Shown: piece by piece, positions 52,876 through 61,251 of the stretch
Position numbering within the stretch: the first letter of the stretch is position 1
Layout of the letters: each line of letters begins with the position of its first letter
Assembly (NCBI GenBank): GCA_036822055.1
Contig: DAISIK010000004.1
Span: forward strand, 1-64,000
Source of the DNA: DAISIK01 sp036822055
GTDB lineage: Bacteria > Verrucomicrobiota > Verrucomicrobiia > Opitutales > Puniceicoccaceae
Direction of reading: 5' to 3'
DNA length: 64,000 bases
Made by a program: the position numbers and the translations under genes
Notes under the pieces: generated by a model
What the model was told of the DNA's origin: nothing
What the model saw: the letters and a program-made list of their open reading frames with translations, nothing else
Databases searched by the model: none

Positions 52876-53399
52876 TGGTTCAAGATGCTCAAATCGACTT
52901 CAAAGGCGGTTAAAACGAAGTCCGAGGAGATGATGGCGGAGTTGCGACGACTTCTGATGAAAATGCTTTCGATTTGAAGGTAAGGAGACTCGTTTCGGAG
53001 GAGATTTTCGAGCTTAATGAGGTCTTCAACGCGGAGGGCCCGGAGTTCGAGGTCGAGGGTGTAGAGGCGCACGCCCTGGCCCTCGCGGGTATTGACACGG
53101 CCGAGGTTGGGGAGAACTCCAGCCCTTCGGGCGATTTGGTCGGCGCGTTCTACAAACTGGTTGGCGCTGAGGAACCTACCGGACTCAAGAAGGGCGAGGG
53201 CGTCGTTCAGACGTTGGCGGATGTCGGGATCGAGATCGAGTTGGAGGTTGGCCTGCTCAAGGCTTAGCCGGGCGGTGCGGTAGTTGTTCCAAACCTGGCG
53301 ATAGGTTCCCAAAAGTGACAGACCCCACCAAGCCAAAGCAATCAGGGCAATGGTGAGGAGGAGCAAACGTTCTCTGGTGCTGAGCTGAATTGCGATCAA
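52872..53399 (-). CDS. GspM/PilO-like inner membrane protein
   Basis: 175 residues: a membrane helix close to the N-terminus (LLLLTIALIALAWWGLSLLG), a coiled-coil segment and a small periplasmic domain (YTLDLELRALRVEDLIKLEN ... SDFVLTAFEVDLSIL). The topology and the place before gspD match GspM or PilO, though sequence similarity is weak. It opens the secretion operon, and its stop codon overlaps the gspD start. Confidence 0.65.
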   Translation of the reverse strand: MIAIQLSTRERLLLLTIALIALAWWGLSLLGTYRQVWNNYRTARLSLEQANLQLDLDPDIRQRLNDALALLESGRFLSANQFVERADQIARRAGVLPNLGRVNTREGQGVRLYTLDLELRALRVEDLIKLENLLRNESPYLQIESIFIRSRRNSAIISSDFVLTAFEVDLSILNQ

Positions 53400-53473
53400 G
53401 GCTGGGCTCTGGTTCTGAGTGGTTCGATGGCAGGGGAAGTTCTAGGGAGGCAATCGAGCAAGGAAGAAGGGGC

Positions 53474-56170
53474 TCAGGCTTCGATACCGAGTTGCCGAAG
53501 AAAGGCTTGGAGGTCGTCTTTTAGCGAGGGGCGAGCAGGGCCGCCACCCATGGCGAAGTCCGGCTTGCCGCCGCCTTTCCCGCCAATGGAGGCGGCAAAA
53601 TCTTTGACCAAGGTGGAAGCGGAGAGGTCCTGCTCACGACCGGGCGGGTTGACGAGAGCAAGCACGCTGGTCTTGTCCTTTGCCGAAGTAATAAGGAGGA
53701 CGACGTCGATCTGGGGATTTCCGGCGATCGAGGAGGCAAGGTCGCGGAGGTTTCCGTTGGAGGGGAGATCGACGATGGCAGCCACCCAGTTGAGGCCCCG
53801 GTAGGTGAAGGCCTTGGATACGAGATCCGAGGCAGTTGCGGCAGCATTGCTTTGGGCGATCGATTGGAGCTGCTTTTCGAGCGAAGCTTTTTGTTGGAGG
53901 AGAGCATTGGCCCGTTCGAGGGTCTCCGGGATGGAGCAGGCAAAGAGCTGTGCCATCTCCTGGAGGAGGCTGTGTTCGTAGATGCTGGTTTGGTAGGCGG
54001 CCGTGCCGCAGACCGCTTCGATCCGGCGGGTGCCGGCGGAAATCCCGGTCTCTGAAATGATGCGGCAGAGACCGACCTCCCCAAGGGCACGAACGTGGGT
54101 GCCACCGCAAAGTTCCTTGGCGAAACCTCCGATATCAACGACCCTGACGGAGGTTCCATATTTTTCCCCGAATACGGCGACGACATCATCCGGTTTATCG
54201 CGATAGGGGATCTCATAATCCACCACGGGGTGGTTCTCGAGGATGGCGGTATTGACCATCTGCTCGATCTCCTGAAGGGTAGCGAGCGGGATGGCTTCGA
54301 AGTGGCTGAAGTCGAAACGAAGGCGGTCGGAGCTGACGAACGAACCGGCTTGGCGAATGTGGGAGCCAAGGAGGCTGCGGAGGCCCCAATTGATCAGATG
54401 GGTGCCGGTGTGGTGACGCTGGACGGCCGACCTGCGTTCCAGGTCGAGAGTGAGGGTAAAGCTGGTTTCCTGAGAGAGAGAATCGGAACGAAGCGGAGGT
54501 TGATCGGGCAGAAGGGATTCCAGCCGGTGGAGGATGTGCCCTTGTTTATCCTTTCGGGTGTCAGCGACCCGGAAGGATTGGGTGGCGGTTTTTGCGACGC
54601 CGGTGTCGCCGATTTGGCCCCCCATTTCTGGATAGAAGTTGGTTCGATCAAAGATGGCCCAGAGGTTTCCATCGGCGTCCTCTTGCAAGCCGAGCAGGGT
54701 CGTCTCGAGAGGCTCGGTGGAGGTGTAGCCGATAAACTCCGTTTCTGGAAAGCTCTGGGAAAGGTCAGAAACGCGAATGACCTCCTTTTTTTGGGCTGAC
54801 CTGGCTTTCTGGCGTTGCTCTTCCATGAGCCGCTCAAAGCCATCGACATCCACGGACAGCTTGCGTTCGCCTGCGAGCAGCTGGGTGAGATCAAGAGGAA
54901 AGCCATAGGTATCGTAGAGAGCGAACGCTTCCTCGCCCCCGACTCGGCCCTCGGCAGCGAATTTATCAAATTGCTGGATACCCCGTTCGAGGGTCTTCTC
55001 GAAGGTGGCCTCTTCGCTCTGCAGGACTTTGAGAATGACCTCCTCCTGCTGGCGGAGTTCGGGAAAGGCGGAGGCCATTTTTTGAATGAGAACAGGGGCT
55101 AACCCAGAAAAAAATCCGGAGGGGAGATCGAGCCGCTTACCGAAGAGCACGGCACGCCTCAGGATACGGCGAAGGACGTAACCACGTCCTTCGTTACTGG
55201 GGAGGATGCCGTCGGCGATGGAGAACGAGAGGGTCCGGATGTGGTCGGCGATGACCCGGAAGGCGCAGTCGCGTTGTTCGACGGGGGATAGGTTCTCCCG
55301 GTCCTTGGGCATGGTCCGCTGGTACTGGTGGAGGCACTGGCTGGAAAGGTGGGCGAAGAGGTCGGTGAAAAGGTCGCTATTGTAGTTACTCGGTGCCTGG
55401 GAGAAGTCGGAAAACTGTTGCGTGGTGGCGAGTATCCCGGCCACCCGTTCAAAACCCATGCCGGTGTCAACATGACGGGCCGGGAGGGGGAGGAGGCTGC
55501 CGTCTGGCTCGGCGTTAAACTGGATGAAAACGAGATTCCAGATTTCAATGCACCAGGGGGAGTCGGCGTTGACGAGGGTCCCGTTGGAGTCTCCTGCGGG
55601 GGTGAGGTCGATGTGGATTTCGGAGCAAGGACCACAGGGGCCGGTGTCGCCCATCATCCAGAAGTTATCGGCCTTCCCACCAGTGCGGATGTGCTTTTGT
55701 GGATCGAGCCCGTCGGCGAGAAGGAGTTTGGACCACAAGTCGGCGGCCTCTTCGTCGTACACGGCAGGTTCACCGGGGCCGGGCTGGTAAACAGTGACGT
55801 AGAGCCGCTGGCGGGGGAATTTCCAAACTCGGGTCAGGAGCTCCCAGGCAAAGGCAATCGCCTCTGCTTTAAAATAGTCCCCGAAAGACCAATTGCCGAG
55901 CATCTCAAAGAAGGTGTGGTGGTAGGTGTCAAAGCCGACGTCTTCGAGATCGTTGTGTTTGCCTCCGGCCCGGATGCATTTTTGGGTATCTGCGATCCGG
56001 GGATAGGGTGCTTTTTGTTCTCCCAAAAAATAGGGCACAAATTGATTCATCCCTGCGTTGGTAAAGAGCAGGTTTGGGGAGGAGGGGAGGATCGAAGCCG
56101 AAGGTACTATGGTATGGTCCTTTTCGGCGAAAAAGTCGAAGAAACTTTGGCGAAGACTGGCAGAGGTCAT
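53474..56170 (-). CDS. alaS: Alanyl-tRNA synthetase
   Basis: 898 residues from ATG 56170 (MTSASLRQSFFDFFAEKDHT). Class II core with LFTNAGMNQFVPYFLG, KHNDLEDVGFDTYHHTFFEM and MMGDTGPCGPCSEIHIDL; editing domain with HHTGTHL and CGGTHV, which bind zinc and remove mischarged Ser/Gly; C-terminal DHHA1-type domain with GGKGGGKPDFAMGGG. All key motifs are intact and the length is normal. Charges tRNA-Ala. It starts a minus-strand run leading to the secretion operon, with a 74-base gap. Confidence 0.97.
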   Translation of the reverse strand: MTSASLRQSFFDFFAEKDHTIVPSASILPSSPNLLFTNAGMNQFVPYFLGEQKAPYPRIADTQKCIRAGGKHNDLEDVGFDTYHHTFFEMLGNWSFGDYFKAEAIAFAWELLTRVWKFPRQRLYVTVYQPGPGEPAVYDEEAADLWSKLLLADGLDPQKHIRTGGKADNFWMMGDTGPCGPCSEIHIDLTPAGDSNGTLVNADSPWCIEIWNLVFIQFNAEPDGSLLPLPARHVDTGMGFERVAGILATTQQFSDFSQAPSNYNSDLFTDLFAHLSSQCLHQYQRTMPKDRENLSPVEQRDCAFRVIADHIRTLSFSIADGILPSNEGRGYVLRRILRRAVLFGKRLDLPSGFFSGLAPVLIQKMASAFPELRQQEEVILKVLQSEEATFEKTLERGIQQFDKFAAEGRVGGEEAFALYDTYGFPLDLTQLLAGERKLSVDVDGFERLMEEQRQKARSAQKKEVIRVSDLSQSFPETEFIGYTSTEPLETTLLGLQEDADGNLWAIFDRTNFYPEMGGQIGDTGVAKTATQSFRVADTRKDKQGHILHRLESLLPDQPPLRSDSLSQETSFTLTLDLERRSAVQRHHTGTHLINWGLRSLLGSHIRQAGSFVSSDRLRFDFSHFEAIPLATLQEIEQMVNTAILENHPVVDYEIPYRDKPDDVVAVFGEKYGTSVRVVDIGGFAKELCGGTHVRALGEVGLCRIISETGISAGTRRIEAVCGTAAYQTSIYEHSLLQEMAQLFACSIPETLERANALLQQKASLEKQLQSIAQSNAAATASDLVSKAFTYRGLNWVAAIVDLPSNGNLRDLASSIAGNPQIDVVLLITSAKDKTSVLALVNPPGREQDLSASTLVKDFAASIGGKGGGKPDFAMGGGPARPSLKDDLQAFLRQLGIEA

Positions 56171-56397
56171 AAAACCCAAAATGATTTACAGAGGGAGGGG
56201 TTGGGAGCAATGCCTGATTACCCGAGGCGGTGGTTAAGATCATGCTGTGAAACGGACGTTGAAGGTGGGTTGCCCGTCGGGTGGTTTGCGGGTCTAGGGA
56301 GGTCCATCCCGTCTAGACGCGTGGCCGTTGAAGAGCACGATGCGTTGTTTTTCCTTGTATCAAGGCCGCGGATTCCAGATATTGAAGGTTTTCTGTC

Positions 56398-56946
56398 ATG
56401 GCCGAATTTTTTATTGGACTCTTTTTCGTAGGGCTCATTTTGCTTTGCGGCTTCATCACGCTTTTGATTTTGATGCAAAAGCCGAGTGCGAATGCTGGCA
56501 TGGGCGCGGCGCTCGGAGGGGGAGCTGCCGAGCAGGCCTTTGGTGGTGAAACGGGAAATATCCTGACCCGCTGGACGGTCTACGCCATCGTTCTCTTTTT
56601 TGTGATTTGTTTGGGGCTTTATCTGGCGGTTTTGGCCGAGTCCAAAGTTGAGCGGACGGTAACCTTGCCAGAGATCACTGGATCGGGGGTGGTGGATGAG
56701 ATGCTCCCGCAGACGGGCGAAGGCGAAGCGGAAGGAGTCCTTGAATCCGAAGCTACCGAAGCAGTCGAGGAAGGGGTGATTGTTGATGAGGGAGAACCCC
56801 TTTCGATGGAAGAGCTTTTACTGGGCGGAAGTTCAGCAGTCGAGTCCCCGGATGGGAACTCTTCGACATCGGCAGAGTCGACTTCGAGTAGTGAAGGTGC
56901 GACTACCAGCGGAGAGGATGAAGAGAGGTTCCTTCCTGGGTCCTGA
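56398..56946 (+). CDS. secG: Protein translocase subunit SecG with acidic C-terminal extension
   Basis: 182 residues against about 75-110 in most SecG. Residues 1-80 are SecG: a helix (FIGLFFVGLILLCGFITLLIL), the conserved QKPSANAGMGAALGGGAAEQ linker, and a second helix (WTVYAIVLFFVICLGLYLAV). The remaining about 100 residues are acidic and Ser/Glu/Gly-rich, probably unfolded, and predicted in the periplasm or cytoplasm depending on topology. Long tails of this sort are known in Verrucomicrobiota and related phyla. The end overlaps the next gene by 29 bases. Confidence 0.92.
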   Translation: MAEFFIGLFFVGLILLCGFITLLILMQKPSANAGMGAALGGGAAEQAFGGETGNILTRWTVYAIVLFFVICLGLYLAVLAESKVERTVTLPEITGSGVVDEMLPQTGEGEAEGVLESEATEAVEEGVIVDEGEPLSMEELLLGGSSAVESPDGNSSTSAESTSSSEGATTSGEDEERFLPGS

Positions 56947-57880
56947 GAAGTGGTTGAGGGGTAGAAAACACAGGTTTTCTGTTTTCCCAAGAAGTTTTTC
57001 GGGACCGTTGCTGGCCGGTTTGCTGGTCAGCCTTTTGGCACTGGACGTTTTAGCGGGACCGCCCTCAAAGTACCGTAATCGTCCCGGGGTCATCATGCCG
57101 ATCGACCGAGTCGAGGCTGAAGAGCGGCTGGAAGCAGTGCGGGGCTATATCCCGGAGTCTGATCTCTTGCTATTTTTTGAGTTGGTGGAGCGGAGATCGG
57201 GGCAGGGGGAAGGAAGACGTTTGGGTATCCTGGCCACGGGAAGGATCGGGAACGAAGCGGCCCATCGGTTTGCCTTGATTGAGAGCAGGATCGGGGCGGC
57301 GGACGGGGTCCGTTCCTACAGGCTAGACGAGGAGTGGAGGCTTCGAAGCGGGTCCAGTCCTCTGATTGAGCGAGGTCTGCCCGGGCGATCTTTTGAGGCG
57401 GTCGATCGAAAGCAATGGATGGATCCGATGGTCGACGGCTTCTCGCATACCCCGTTCGACTTGCTCATGCCTTTTCTGTACTGGGAAAAGTTCGAGTATG
57501 AGGGACCTGATCGAGTCAAGGGGAGGTCTGCTCATTTGATTCGATTTTTCCCGGGGGAGGTGGATTCCGAAATGCTCGAAAAACATCAGATTCGATCCGT
57601 TCGGATAGCCCTTGATCGGAAGTTTAATGCGCCGTTGCTGGTTGAATATCTGGATGAAGACGAGTCAGTGGTGCGATCGCTGCGAACCGTTTCCTTCAAG
57701 GAGGTGGATGAGGTTTGGACAGTGGGCACGGTGGAAGCCCGGGATTTTGATCGAGGCTTGCGAAGCCAATTAATTCTGGTGGGTGGGGGCGCTGTACCCA
57801 GTGTCCTGCCCGCCTTGATTGATTCTCCACGAGGAACCATTGACATCCCTTTCGACGCCCTTGGCCTCGAGTGGTTCTAG
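56918..57880 (+). CDS. Secreted LolA-like outer-membrane-lipoprotein-sorting family protein
   Basis: 320 residues from ATG 56918, directly after GGAGAGG; the frame stays open upstream inside secG but lacks a good start there. A basic stretch and signal helix (LLAGLLVSLLALDVLAG) lead into a beta-rich half-barrel-like domain. DLLMPFLYWEKFEYEGPDRV, RSAHLIRFFPG and VRIALDRKFNAPLLVEYLDE match the DUF4292/LolA-superfamily pattern in which a phrase YxxPxLVEY...D is common. Probably periplasmic and translated together with secG. Exact role unknown. Confidence 0.7.
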   Translation: MKRGSFLGPEKWLRGRKHRFSVFPRSFSGPLLAGLLVSLLALDVLAGPPSKYRNRPGVIMPIDRVEAEERLEAVRGYIPESDLLLFFELVERRSGQGEGRRLGILATGRIGNEAAHRFALIESRIGAADGVRSYRLDEEWRLRSGSSPLIERGLPGRSFEAVDRKQWMDPMVDGFSHTPFDLLMPFLYWEKFEYEGPDRVKGRSAHLIRFFPGEVDSEMLEKHQIRSVRIALDRKFNAPLLVEYLDEDESVVRSLRTVSFKEVDEVWTVGTVEARDFDRGLRSQLILVGGGAVPSVLPALIDSPRGTIDIPFDALGLEWF

Positions 57881-58062
57881 GGACTGAAGTGAGAAGGTTG
57901 TCAGGCCTGGATTGAGCTGCTGGTGCCGGCTATGGTGAGTTAAGGGATCTGGCCGCAGTGTGGGGTAAAGGCGCGGTTCGGCGACTAATGTCTGCAATCA
58001 GCTGAGGTGAACCCGTCGGGGAGGAGGCTGAGGCGGAGAGCATAATTGAAAGGAAATTTTTG

Positions 58063-58090
58063 ATACAGGCCAGGGAATCCTGTATTGACA
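58063..58090 (+). promoter_or_regulatory. Dyad and -35-like hexamer before the RHH/H1 gene
   Basis: An inverted repeat ATACAGG (58063-58069)/CCTGTAT (58079-58085) touches a perfect TTGACA at 58085-58090; a weak -10 (TCTAAG or TAAGAC) lies about 17 bases on. The start codon is at 58134. A repressor, possibly the RHH domains of the protein itself, could bind the dyad and block the promoter (inference). Confidence 0.4.
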
Positions 58091-58133
58091 CCACTCGTAC
58101 ACCTTTCTAAGACGTATCCAAGGATTCATTCTT

Positions 58134-58760
58134 ATGGAAAAACCGTACTCCTCGCCGCTGACTTTCGAGCTCAGCGAAGTCCTGCTCTCCAAGCTAGATT
58201 CTTACGCAAAGGCAGGGAATCTCTTCTTCAGCGACGTGGTACGCTTTGCCATCGGCCAAGCCGACTACAAAAAACATACATTTCGGAAGACACCCCTGCG
58301 GCAGCTTTCGGTTCGGCTCTCCGAGCCGGTTCGAACAGAGCTGATCGAGGTATCCAACCAAACTGGAGCCAGCCTCGGCGAGTTGTTGAGAGTGGCCATC
58401 GAAGATCTCCCGGAAAAGCCAACACCGGCTTTCCTCAACCAAACCAAGGCAAGCAAAATGGCAAAGAAAGTAACAACCAAGAAGGCAGCGAAAAAGGTAA
58501 CCCCGGCCACGAAGGCGCCAGCGAAAAAAGCGGCGGCTAAGAAGGCAGCCGTCAAGAAGGAAGCAGCGAAGAAGGTGGCCGCCAAGAAAGCACCAGTGAA
58601 AAAAGAGGCAGCCAAGAAGGTGGCAGTGTCAAAGAAGGCAACCCCCGCAAAAAAAGCTGTGGTGAAGAAGGTGGCGGCCAAGAAAACGGCAGCCAAGAAG
58701 GCCGCAGTTAAGAAAGTTGCTGCGAAAAAAACGCCGGCCAAGAAAACCGCTGGCAAGTAG
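58134..58760 (+). CDS. Tandem ribbon-helix-helix protein with histone H1-like Lys/Ala tail
   Basis: 208 residues. Residues 8-45 (LTFELSEVLLSKLDSYAKAG, then SDVVRFAI) and 57-92 (LSVRLSEPVRTELIEVSNQT, then LGELLRVAI) each read strand-helix-helix like CopG/MetJ domains. From about 106 to the end the chain is built of imperfect AAKKxAxKK repeats like bacterial H1 homologues (AlgP/Hc1-type). The tail should bind DNA without sequence choice, while a tandem RHH unit could dimerise within one chain and recognise a site. It is a likely nucleoid protein; the fusion is unusual. The gene stands alone, with a promoter-like dyad upstream. Confidence 0.78.
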   Translation: MEKPYSSPLTFELSEVLLSKLDSYAKAGNLFFSDVVRFAIGQADYKKHTFRKTPLRQLSVRLSEPVRTELIEVSNQTGASLGELLRVAIEDLPEKPTPAFLNQTKASKMAKKVTTKKAAKKVTPATKAPAKKAAAKKAAVKKEAAKKVAAKKAPVKKEAAKKVAVSKKATPAKKAVVKKVAAKKTAAKKAAVKKVAAKKTPAKKTAGK

Positions 58761-58984
58761 CCACCCGATAGTTTTCTGCAGCCACGGGTCGATCCCGACA
58801 GCTTCGGTTCCTTGAGGCATTGGCCTCCTCTGGTGCCGATCGGGGGGATTAGGCTGAGTATTTTGTGGATCTTCGGGTCGCAGTATTTTGCGGCGATAGG
58901 ATCAACTTCCGGCTTGATTTTGAAGGGGAATCGGTAGCTTGTGGAGGACGGTTTCCGGTTCGAAACCTCTCCATTGTTTTCATC

Positions 58985-60178
58985 ATGCCCCATCCATCCT
59001 CACTACTTTCGTCTTGGGCGACCAACGTATCTCCGTCTCCAACCTTGGCTGTTGATGCCAAGGCCAAAGCCCTCATCGCAGAGGGTCAGGATGTTTGCGG
59101 GTTCGGTGCCGGGGAGCCGGACTTTGACACTCCTGAGTTCATCAAAGAAGCTTGTGCGAAGGCTTTGAGAGAGGGAAAAACCAAATACGCTCCGTCGTCC
59201 GGGATTTTGCCCTTGCGGGAGGGGTTGGCGCGTCGGTATCGCGAGGAGCGGGGGATCGAATCGGCGGCGGCCAAGAACATGGTGATCAGCCCGGGTGGGA
59301 AGCTGAGTTGTTATCTTGCGATTTTAGCCACCTGCCAGGCGGGAGACGAGGTGCTAATCCCGGCTCCCTACTGGGTGAGTTATCCCGAGATGGTCAAACT
59401 TTCCGGGGCGACACCCGTGGTGATCGATACGTCTTTTGAGTCCGACTTTAAGGTATCACCTGCCCAACTACGCGCCTCCTTGAATGAGCGAACGAAGCTC
59501 CTGATTTTAAATAGTCCGAGTAATCCAACGGGAACCGTCTATACACGAAGCGAGATTGAGGCGCTGGTAGAGCTTTGCTTGCAGCATCGGATTCTGGTGT
59601 TGAGCGATGAGATCTATGAATACCTCCTCTATGGAGAGGCTACCCATTTCTCACCGGCTTCGATGGGGAGTGAGGCCGCGGAATCGATCATTACGGTGAG
59701 CGGGTTTAGTAAAAGCTACTCAATGACGGGATGGCGGCTCGGCACCATGCTGGCTCCCGAGCCGATTGCCAGGGCGGTGGGAGATCTGCAGAGCCAGACC
59801 ACATCCAACGCGACCACCTTTGCCCAGTACGGAGCCCTGGCCATTTTTGAGCAACCCGAAGAAGCGAGAGGGGCAGTGGCCCGGATGCTGGAGGCATTTG
59901 ATCGTAGGCGTTTGTTGATGTGGGAGCGGCTCAACCGAATCGGGGGAATCGCCTGTCCGAAGAGCGAAGGAGCCTTCTATCTGTTTGCTGACATTGAAGG
60001 GTTGGGTCTTTCGGGAGAGGCTTTTGCAAGCCGCCTTCTTGAGGAGGAACTGGTGGCTGTAGTCCCCGGAAACGCCTTTGGCTACGATCGGGGATTTCGG
60101 GTGAGCTACGCCACGTCGGAGGAGACGATAGAAAAAGGCTTGAGTCGGATTGAAAAATTCTGCGCTGCTCTGGGCTGA
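58985..60178 (+). CDS. aspC: Pyridoxal-phosphate aspartate aminotransferase
   Basis: 397 residues from ATG 58985; the frame runs 120 bases upstream without a good start. Class I aminotransferase with GFGAGEPDFDTPEFI, YAPSSGILPLREGLA, LNSPSNPTGTVY and the PLP lysine in SGFSKSYSMTGWRLG, then FRVSYATSEE with the substrate Arg. Typical of the subgroup I-gamma aspartate (or aspartate/prephenate) aminotransferases. It is followed by dgkA after 3 bases, so the two are cotranscribed. Confidence 0.92.
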   Translation: MPHPSSLLSSWATNVSPSPTLAVDAKAKALIAEGQDVCGFGAGEPDFDTPEFIKEACAKALREGKTKYAPSSGILPLREGLARRYREERGIESAAAKNMVISPGGKLSCYLAILATCQAGDEVLIPAPYWVSYPEMVKLSGATPVVIDTSFESDFKVSPAQLRASLNERTKLLILNSPSNPTGTVYTRSEIEALVELCLQHRILVLSDEIYEYLLYGEATHFSPASMGSEAAESIITVSGFSKSYSMTGWRLGTMLAPEPIARAVGDLQSQTTSNATTFAQYGALAIFEQPEEARGAVARMLEAFDRRRLLMWERLNRIGGIACPKSEGAFYLFADIEGLGLSGEAFASRLLEEELVAVVPGNAFGYDRGFRVSYATSEETIEKGLSRIEKFCAALG

Positions 60179-60181
60179 GTC

Positions 60182-60586
60182 ATGAGAGAAGCAACCCGCC
60201 ACAATCCCCATAAGATATCGGGCTTTCGACGCCTCGCTCGTTCGCTCTCCAATTCCCTTGAAGGAATCGGTGCCACGCTGCGGCACGAGGAAGCGTTTCG
60301 GCAGGAGGTAATGATCAGCGTGGTCCTTGTGCCAGTGGCGATCCTGTTGCCGATCCCCATGTTCGAGCGCCTTTATTTAATTGGTGCTCTCTTCCTGATC
60401 CTGATCGTCGAATTACTCAATTCGGCGGTGGAAGCGGCGATTGATTACATTTCTCTGCGTTCTCACCCATTGGCCAAACGCTCCAAAGATATGGCCAGTG
60501 GCGCGGTCTTCTGTTCTTTGCTTCACGGGATTCTGGTCTGGAGTTTCGTGCTATCCATGCATTGGGAGACCATTTGGGGAGAGTAG
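60182..60586 (+). CDS. dgkA: Diacylglycerol kinase (DgkA family)
   Basis: 134 residues. Three membrane helices and the family signature: EEAFRQEV, ELLNSAVEAAIDYIS and HPLAKRSKDMASGAVF. It phosphorylates diacylglycerol released by lipid turnover. Undecaprenol kinases of the same family are an alternative, and cannot be told apart here. The fold is complete and the length normal. Confidence 0.92.
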   Translation: MREATRHNPHKISGFRRLARSLSNSLEGIGATLRHEEAFRQEVMISVVLVPVAILLPIPMFERLYLIGALFLILIVELLNSAVEAAIDYISLRSHPLAKRSKDMASGAVFCSLLHGILVWSFVLSMHWETIWGE

Positions 60587-60691
60587 CGAAGGTTATTGCA
60601 GGAAACTGGTCCTGGGGTGGTTGAGTCGGGGCGAGAACTTTCCGGTTTCTCCAATCTCGACACTCCAGAACATGCCTCCTAGCTTGGAGAA

Positions 60692-61108
60692 ATGAAAGCG
60701 GAGGAAGCATGGAAATTGGTTGAAGGAGGCTTTAAGAGGATGGACGACCTCTATGGAGGGGCCGTTTTTGATGAAGTTGCTTTAGTGAAGCTGGCGGGTA
60801 ATCGGGGTGAGCTGCTTCATTACACTGGACACCGGAGTTCCGACTTTGAGGCCGAACTCCAGCGCGATTTGCATGCGATTCAAAAGAGCTTGGAGGAGTG
60901 CCGTGAAGAGCCGGGAGCCTTCGACTTTAGTTTCGAGGGTGAGGGAACGGCTTTCGATGCGTTCATGACTCTTGGAGCGGACATCTTTTTGCTTTGTAAT
61001 CGCTTGGATGGGACCACCAAGGACATCACCCGAAACCCGCGCTGGCTGGCCGCCCAGGAAGCATTTGTAGACCTAAGCCAGCGGTTTGCGGTCAATCCGG
61101 TGGTTTAA
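60692..61108 (+). CDS. Unknown small soluble protein
   Basis: 138 residues, acidic, mostly helical, no signal peptide or catalytic motif. Patterns include EAWKLVEGGFKRMDDLYGG at the N-terminus and FMTLGADIFLLCNRLDGT in the C-terminal half. It begins after GGAG at about 60684-60688, 105 bases after dgkA on the same strand. I do not recognise the family. Confidence 0.6.
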   Translation: MKAEEAWKLVEGGFKRMDDLYGGAVFDEVALVKLAGNRGELLHYTGHRSSDFEAELQRDLHAIQKSLEECREEPGAFDFSFEGEGTAFDAFMTLGADIFLLCNRLDGTTKDITRNPRWLAAQEAFVDLSQRFAVNPVV

Positions 61109-61251
61109 TTTGGGCGAGAAGAAATCGGAAGTTTCTGTTTAGCGATGAGATCTCGGTGGTTTAGTGGAGCGCGCCTCAAAAGATTGGCCGGATCGTATTC
61201 TCCTGAGAGGGGTCATAGATTGGTGATCCTCGGTGGTTGTGGAATCGCAGT

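Noticed and set aside
55328..56431. A 367-codon plus-strand frame opposite alaS
   Set aside because: It mirrors the codons of alanyl-tRNA synthetase and runs into the secG leader; no recognisable domain.
58440..58760. Short tandem repeats that could be taken for a CRISPR or satellite array
   Set aside because: They are irregular and in frame, encoding AAKK repeats of the H1-like tail; no constant repeat and spacer lengths.
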